A stretch of DNA of 64,000 nt from Megaustenia siamemsis. Its lineage: Eukaryota; Mollusca; Gastropoda; Stylommatophora; Ariophantidae. The stretch covers positions 38,881,348 to 38,945,347 of the forward strand of contig JAVIAB010000025.1 of NCBI GenBank assembly GCA_032433765.1, given 5' to 3'. The notes below the pieces were generated by a model that was not told where the DNA came from, made no database searches, and was given only the letters and a program-made list of their open reading frames with translations. Positions within the stretch are counted from its first letter, which is position 1, and every line of letters begins with the position of its first letter. The position numbers and the translations under genes are program-made. Positions 51,701-60,700 of this stretch are shown here, piece after piece.

Positions 51701-54700
51701 CTAACATACCATTTTTTGTTTTTTTCTATTTTTCTACTACAATAGCAGCCAACATCAGTCAGTTGAAATATAGACTGGACTACAATAGCAGCCAACATCG
51801 GTCAGTTGAAATATAGACTGGACTACAATAGCAGCCAACATCAGTCAGTTGAAATATAGACTGGACTACAATAGCAGCCAACATCAGTCAGTTGAAATAT
51901 AGACTGGACTACAATAGCAGCCAACATCGGTCAGTTGAAATATAGACTGGACTACAATAGCAGCCAACATCAGTCAGTTGAAATATAGACTGGACTACAA
52001 TAGCAGCCAACATCAGTCAGTTGAAATATAGACTGGACTACAATAGCAGCCAACATCAGTCAGTTGAAATATAGACTGGACTACAATAGCAGCCAACATC
52101 AGTCAGTTGAAATATAGACTGGACTACAATAGTAGCCATCATCAGTCAGTTGAAATATAGACTGGACTACAATAGCAGCCAACATCAGTCAGTTGAAATA
52201 TAGACTGGACTACAATAGTAGCCAACATCAGTCAGTTGAAATATAGACTGGACTACAATAGCAGCCAACATCAGTCAGTTGAAATATAGACTGGACTACA
52301 ATAGTAGCCAACTTCTGACTGCCAAGGGTTCTTCAACAAGCACAGAAAGCAAACATGGCCTCCTGTTTTTCGTTATTATTTGAGAAGGATAGACATCAGA
52401 TCTCACAACCCATAATTTAGGGGAGGATATGCCGAGAAGAAACAATGGATTTAAAGAGAAACATCTCTACCACCAGTGGCAGAATTTACAAGAGATCAGG
52501 TTTAATCCTGATCAACGGCTTCCAGCTTGACCCAGCCTTTTAAAAAGGGGTCGGATTTTTTTTTCTGTGAAAGTAAAGTGGCACAGTGGTAATACTGACC
52601 ACATCATTATCAAATCGCATGTCCTTTGCAGACCGTTCTATTCACAACAGCCTGCCTGAAAGTAAAGTGGCACAGGCGTAATACTGACCACATCATTATC
52701 AAATCACATGTCCTTTGCAGACCGTTCTATTCACAACAGCCTGCCTGAAAGCACCTGTTTTCAGCCAGATCTCCCTCTTCTTCTGTTGTCATGTTCAAGG
52801 TCTCGTTGATGTCTTGAAACTACCTTCTTCTTGGTCTGCCCCTGATGCATCGCCCAGGAACCATGCCTTCCATTATTGTTCTTTCCAGCCCGCTGTGTCT
52901 TTTGACATGGCTATAGTATTTCAATTTCCTCTGTAGAATATTGTTTATAAGCCCGTTCTTTTTAATGTTTAAATCATTTATTATGTCTTCATTGCTCAAT
53001 TTTCATTATGTAAGCTATCTTAATGATTTTTCTGTAGCATTGTTTCAAATTAATTGATTTTCTTCCTTGCTGTTTTCTAAATTGTCCATGATTTACAATC
53101 ACATGCTGCTTTTGGGAAGATACATGTCCTCAGTAATTTTAATTTTACTTCAAATTTGACGTCATGACTGCATAAAAACTAAAATATATGTTTTAAAGAG
53201 CAAGTGTGTCGTGTTCGGCTCAACACATTTGACTGAAACACCACATTTTTTAGTACTGGGTTGTCTTCCCTCTTTGAAGCTTACTCGCTTGGCCAGACTA
53301 GACAGGTTAAACTGTTTCTGTTGGCATCATGAGTAGGTGGACTAGGACCTGGATGGATCTGGTTCACCGATCCTGACACAAGCCATCGGCTGTGGGTCAC
53401 TGACAGCTTCCAGCTCTGCTGCTGTAGGCACCATGAGTAGGTGGACTAGGACCTGGATGGATCTGGTTCACCGATCCTGACACAAGCCATCGGCTGTGGG
53501 TCACTGACAGCTTCCAGCTCTGTTGCTGTTGGCATCATGAGTAGGTGGACTAGGACCTGGATGGATCTGGTTCACCGATCCTGACACAAGCCATCGGCTG
53601 TGGGTCACTGACAGCTTCCAGCTCTGTTGCTAAAGGCATCATGAGTAGGTGGACTAGGACCTGGATGGATCTGGTTCACCGATCCTGACACAAGCCATCG
53701 GCTGTGGGTCACTGACAGCTTCCAGCTCTGTTTCTGTAGGCACCATGAGTGGGTGGACTAGGGTCTGGATGGATCTGGTTCACCAATCCTGACACAAGCC
53801 ATCAGCTGTGGGTCACTGACAGCTTCCAGCTCTGTTGCTGTAGGCATCACGAGTAGGTGGGCTAGGACCTGGATGGATCTGGTCCACCAATCCTGACACA
53901 AGCCATCGGCTGTGGGTCACTGACAGCTTCCAGCTCTGTTGCTGTAGGCATCACGAGTAGGTGGGCTAGGACCTGGATGGATCTGGTCCACCAATCCTGA
54001 CACAAGCCATCGGCTGTGGGTCACTGACAGCTTCCAGCTCTGCTGCTGTAGGCATCACGAGTGGGTGGGCTAGGACCTGGATGGATCTGGTTCACCGATC
54101 CTGACACAAGCCATCGGCTGTGGGTCACTGACAGCTTCCAGCTCTGTTGCTGTTGGCATCATGAGTAGGTGGACTAGGACCTGGATGGATCTGGTTCACC
54201 GATCCTGACACAAGCCATCGGCTGTGCGGCTGTGGGTCACTGACAGCTTCCAGCTCTGCTGCTGTAGGCATCATGAGTAGGTGGACTAGGACCTGGATGG
54301 ATCTGGTTCACCGATCCTGACACAAGCCATCGGCTGTGGGTCACTGACAGCTTCCAGCTCTGTTGCTGTAGGCATCATGAGTAGGTGGACTAGGACCTGG
54401 ATGGATCTGGTTCACCGATCCTGACACAAGCCATCGGCTGTGGGTCACTGACAGCTTCCAGCTCTGTTGCTGTAGGCATCATGAGTAGGTGGACTAGGAC
54501 CTGGATGGATCTGGTTCACCGATCCTGACACAAGCCATCGGCTGTGGGTCACTGACAGCTTCCAGCTCTGTTTCTGTAGGCACCATGAGTGGGTGGACTA
54601 GGGTCTGGATGGATCTGGTTCACCAATCCTGACACAAGCCATCGGCTGTGGGTCACTGACAGCTTCCAGCTCTGTTGCTGTAGGCATCACGAGTAGGTGG

Positions 54701-57700
54701 GCTAGGACCTGGATGGATCTGGTCCACCAATCCTGACACAAGCCATCGGCTGTGGGTCACTGACAGCTTCCAGCTCTGTTGCTGTAGGCATCACGAGTAG
54801 GTGGGCTAGGACCTGGATGGATCTGGTCCACCAATCCTGACACAAGCCATCGGCTGTGGGTCACTGACAGCTTCCAGCTCTGCTGCTGTATGCATCACGA
54901 GTGGGTGGGCTAGGACCTGGATGGATCTGGTTCACCGATCCTGACACAAGCCATCAGCTGTGAGTCACTGACAGCTTCCAGCTCTGTTGCTGTTGGCATC
55001 ATGAGTAGGTGGACTAGGACCTGGATGGATCTGGTTCACCGATCCTGACACAAGCCATCGGCTGTGCGGCTGTGGGTCACTGACAGCTTCCAGCTCTGCT
55101 GCTGTAGGCATCATGAGTAGGTGGACTAGGACCTGGATGGATCTGGTTCACCGATCCTGACACAAGCCATCGGCTGTGGGTCACTGACAGCTTCCAGCTC
55201 TGTTGCTGTTGGCATCATGAGTAGGTGGACTAGGACCTGGATGAATCTGGTTCACCGATCCTGACACAAGCCATCGGCTGTGGGTCACTGACAGCTTCCA
55301 GCTCTGTTGCTGTAGGCATCATGAGTAGGTGGACTAGGACCTGGATGGATCTGGTTCACCGATCCTGACACAAGCCATCGGCTGTGGGTCACTGACAGCT
55401 TCCAGCTCTGTTTCTGTAGGCACCATGAGTGGGTGGACTAAGGTCTGGATGGATCTGGTTCACCAATCCTGACACAAGCCATCGGCTGTGGGTCACTGAC
55501 AGCTTCCAGCTCTGTTGCTGTTGGCATCATGAGTAGGTGGACTAGGACCTGGATGGATCTGGTTCACCGATCCTGACAAAAGCCATCGGCTGTGCGGCTG
55601 TGGGTCACTGACAGCTTCCAGCTCTGCTGCTGTAGGCATCATGAGTAGGTGGACTAGGACCTGGATGGATCTGGTTCACCGATCCTGACACAAGCCATCG
55701 GCTGTGGGTCACTGACAGCTTCCAGCTCTGTTGCTGTTGGCATCATGAGTAGGTGGACTAGGACCTGGATGGATCTGGTTCACCGATCCTGACACAAGCC
55801 ATCGGCTGTGGGTCACTGACAGCTTCCAGCTCTGTTGCTGTAGGCATCATGAGTAGGTGGACTAGGACCTGGATGGATCTGGTTCACCGATCCTGACACA
55901 AGCCATCGGCTGTGGGTCACTGACAGCTTCCAGCTCTGTTGCTGTAGGCATCACGAGTAGGTGGGCTAGGACCTGGATGGATCTGGTTCACCGATCCTGA
56001 CACAAGCCATCGGCTGTGGGTCACTGACAGCTTCCAGCTCTGTTGCTGTTGGCATCATGAGTAGGTGGACTAGGACCTGGATGGATCTGGTTCACCGATC
56101 CTGACACAAGCCATCGGCTGTGGGTCACTGACGGCTTCCAGCTCTGTTGCTGTAGGCATCATGAGTAGGTGGACTAGGACCTGGATGGATCTGGTTCACC
56201 GATCCTGACACAAGCCATCGGCTGTGGGTCACTGACAGCTTCCAGCTCTGTTTCTGTAGGCACCATGAGTGGGTGGACTAGGGTCTGGATGGATCTGGTT
56301 CACCAATCCTGACACAAGCCATCGGCTGTGGGTCACTGACAGCTTCCAGCTCTGTTGCTGTAGGCATCATGAGTAGGTGGGCTAGGACCTGGATGGATCT
56401 GGTCCACCAATCCTGACACAAGCCATCGGCTGTGGGTCACTGACAGCTTCCAGCTCTGTTGCTGTAGGCATCACGAGTAGGTGGGCTAGGACCTGGATGG
56501 ATCTGGTCCACCAATCCTGACACAAGCCATCGGCTGTGGGTCACTGACAGCTTCCAGCTCTGCTGCTGTAGGCATCACGAGTGGGTGGGCTAGGACCTGG
56601 ATGGATCTGGTTCACCGATCCTGACACAAGCCATCGGCTGTGGGTCACTGACAGCTTCCAGCTCTGTTGCTGTTGGCATCATGAGTAGGTGGACTAGGAC
56701 CTGGATGGATCTGGTTCACCGATCCTGACACAAGCCATCGGCTGTGCGTCTGTGGGTCACTGACAGCTTCCAGCACTGCTGCTGTAGGCATCATGAGTAG
56801 GTGGACTAGGACCTGGATGGATCTGGTTCACCGATCCTGACACAAGCCATCGGCTGTGGGTCACTGACAGCTTCCAGCTCTGTTGCTGTAGGCATCATGA
56901 GTAGGTGGACTAGGACCTGGATGGATCTGGTTCACCGATCCTGACACAAGCCATCGGCTGTGGGTCACTGACAGCTTCCAGCTCTGTTTCTGTAGGCACC
57001 ATGAGTGGGTGGACTAGGGTCTGGATGGATCTGGTTCACCAATCCTGACACAAGCCATCGGCTGTGGGTCACTGACAGCTTCCAGCTCTGTTGCTGTAGG
57101 CATCACGAGTGGGTGGGCTAGGACCTGGATGGATCTGGTCCACCAATCCTGACACAAGCCATCGGCTGTGGGTCACTGACAGCTTCCAGCTCTGTTGCTG
57201 TAGGCATCACGAGTAGGTGGGCTAGGACCTGGATGGATCTGGTCCACCAATCCTGACACAAGCCATCGGCTGTGGGTCACTGACAGCTTCCAGCTCTGTT
57301 GCTGTAGGCATCACGAGTAGGTGGGCTAGGACCTGGATGGATCTGGTCCACCAATCCTGACACAAGCCATCGGCTGTGGGTCACTGACAGCTTCCAGCTC
57401 TGCTGCTGTAGGCATCACGAGTGGGTGGGCTAGGACCTGGATGGATCTGGTTCACCGATCCTGACACAAGCCATCGGCTGTGGGTCACTGACAGCTTCCA
57501 GCTCTGTTGCTGTTGGCATCATGAGTAGGTGGACTAGGACCTGGATGGATCTGGTTCACCGATCCTGACACAAGCCATCGGCTGTGCGGCTGTGGGTCAC
57601 TGACAGCTTCCAGCTCTGCTGCTGTAGGCATCATGAGTAGGTGGACTAGGACCTGGATGGATCTGGTTCACCGATCCTGACACAAGCCATCGGCTGTGGG

Positions 57701-60700
57701 TCACTGACAGCTTCCAGCTCTGTTGCTGTTGGCATCATGAGTAGGTGGACTAGGACCTGGATGGATCTGGTTCACCGATCCTGACACAAGCCATCGGCTG
57801 TGGGTCACTGACAGCTTCCAGCTCTGTTGCTGTAGGCATCATGAGTAGGTGGACTAGGACCTGGATGGATCTGGTTCACCAATCCTGACACAAGCCATCG
57901 GCTGTGGGTCACTGACAGCTTCCAGCTCTGTTTCTGTAGGCACCATGAGTGGGTGGACTAGGGTCTGGATGGATCTGGTTCACCAATCCTGACACAAGCC
58001 ATCGGCTGTGGGTCACTGACAGCTTCCAGCTCTGTTGCTGTAGGCATCACGAGTAGGTGGGCTAGGACCTGGATGGATCTGGTCCACCAATCCTGACACA
58101 AGCCATCGGCTGTGGGTCACTGACAGCATCCAGCTCTGCTGCTGTAGGCATCACGAGTGGGTGGGCTAGGACCTGGGTGGATCTGGTTCACCGATCCTGA
58201 CACAAGCCATCGGCTGTGCGGCTGTGGGTCACTGACAGCTTCCAGCTCTGCTGCTGTAGGCATCATGAGTAGGTGGACTAGGACCTGGATGGATCTGGTT
58301 CACCGATCCTGACACAAGCCATCGGCTGTGGGTCACTGACAGCTTCCAGCTCTGTTTCTGTAGGCACCATGAGTGGGTGGACTAGGGTCTGGATGGATCT
58401 GGTTCACCGATCCTGACACAAGCCATCGGCTGTGGGTCACTGACAGCTTCCAGCTCTGTTGCTGTAGGCATCACGAGTAGGTGGGCTAGGACCTGGATGG
58501 ATCTGGTCCACCAATCCTGACACAAGCCATCGGCTGTGGGTCACTGACAGCTTCCAGCTCTGTTGCTGTAGGCATCACGAGTAGGTGGGCTAGGACCTGG
58601 ATGGATTTGGTCCACCAATCCTGACACAAGCCATCGGCTGTGGGTCACTGACAGCTTCCAGCTCTGCTGCTGTAGGCATCACGATTGGGTGGGCTAGGAC
58701 CTGGATGGATCTGGTTCACCGATCCTGACACAAGCCATCGGCTGTGGGTCACTGACAGCTTCCAGCTCTGTTGCTGTTGGCATCATGAGTAGGTGGACTA
58801 GGACCTGGATGGATCTGGTTCACCGATCCTGACACAAGCCATCGGCTGTGCGGCTGTGGGTCACTGACAGCTTCCAGCTCTGCTGCTGTAGGCATCATGA
58901 GTAGGTGGACTAGGACCTGGATGGATCTGGTTCACCGATCCTGACACAAGCCATCGGCTGTGGGTCACTGACAGCTTCCAGCTCTGTTTCTGTAGGCACC
59001 ATGAGTGGGTGGACTAGGGTCTGGATGGATCTGGTTCACCAATCCTGACACAAGCCATCGGCTGTGGGTCACTGACAGCTTCCAGCTCTGTTGCTGTAGG
59101 CATCACGAGTAGGTGGGCTAGGACCTGGATGGATCTGGTCCACCAATCCTGACACAAGCCATCGGCTGTGGGTCACTGACAGCTTCCAGCTCTGTTGCTG
59201 TAGGCATCACGAGTAGGTGGGCTAGGACCTGGATGGATCTGGTCCACCAATCCTGACACAAGCCATCGGCTGTGGGTCACTGACAGCTTCCAGCTCTGCT
59301 GCTGTAGGCATCACGAGTGGGTGGGCTAGGACCTGGATGGATCTGGTTCACCGATCCTGACACAAGCCATCGGCTGTGCGGCTGTGGGTCACTGACAGCT
59401 TCCAGCTCTGCTGCTGTAGGCATCATGAGTAGGTGGACTAGGACCTGGATGGATCTGGTTCACCGATCCTGACACAAGCCATCGGCTGTGGGTCACTGAC
59501 AGCTTCCAGCTCTGTTGCTGTTGGCATCATGAGTAGGTGGACTAGGACCTGGATGGATCTGGTTCACCGATCCTGACACAAGCCATCGGCTGTGGGTCAC
59601 TGACAGCTTCCAGCTCTGTTGCTGTAGGCATCATGAGTAGGTGGACTAGGACCTGGATGGATCTGGTTCACCGATCCTGACACAAGCCATCGGCTGTGGG
59701 TCACTGACAGCTTCCAGCTCTGTTTCTGTAGGCATCACGAGTAGGTGGGCTAGGGTCTGGATGGATCTGGTTCACCGATCCTGACACAAGCCATCGGCTG
59801 TGGGTCACTGACAGCTTCCAGCTCTGTTGCTGTAGGCATCACGAGTAGGTGGGCTAGGACCTGGATGGATCTGGTCCACCAATCCTGACACAAGCCATCG
59901 GCTGTGGGCCACTGACAGCTTCCAGCTCTGTTGCTGTCAGGTGCTTTGCCTCCAAACCTCAGAACTTATGTTTACTTGTGTTCACTTGAAGTCTAAAACA
60001 ATAGTTGATCTCCTGGATAGCTCTCGTTCACAGCTGTCCCTCTTTGTCATCCACCCTTTAAAAAAAAGTACGTTAAGTAAACGTAAATGCGTTGTTTTAC
60101 TGTTTGCAGTAAAAATTCTGATTTTTGCACTTTTCGGCAACACACATCCATCTTTGGCATGACATTTTTGAGTGCTGGGTCACCTTCTCTCTCTCTCGAT
60201 TCCTACACACTTGGCCAGGCTAAACTGGTTAGTCTGTTTCTAGAGGCACTATGAAGAAGTGGAGTGGGGTCTGGGGGTGGTTCTGGATCACCAATCCTGG
60301 CAGAAGCCATTAGCTATGAGTTGCTGACACCTTTACCTCAGAGCTGATTTGAAATATTTAATATTAAAAGTAAAACAAACACAAAATGGCACAAGGCAGC
60401 TAAACTCATAGAGAGTAAGACAAACATTCTGGCAAAAGCCTTTATCAAGGACAAGACAAAACAATACTAATCTCAAGTGATAAACGTAAACACAGCAATT
60501 ATAAACATCAACACAACAATTATAAACACACAGATTACAAATATGAACACAAAATTACAAATATGAACACACAGATTACAAATATGAACAAACATTACAA
60601 ATATGAACACACAGATTACAAATATGAACAAACATTACAAATATGAACAAACATTATAAATACGAACACACAGATTACAAATATGAACAAACATTAAAAA

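Noticed and set aside
51453..51735. Assembly artefact (inverted chimera) as an explanation of the palindrome
   Set aside because: The target duplication on both sides and single-arm relatives at three other sites favour a real foldback element. Read-level support would still settle it.
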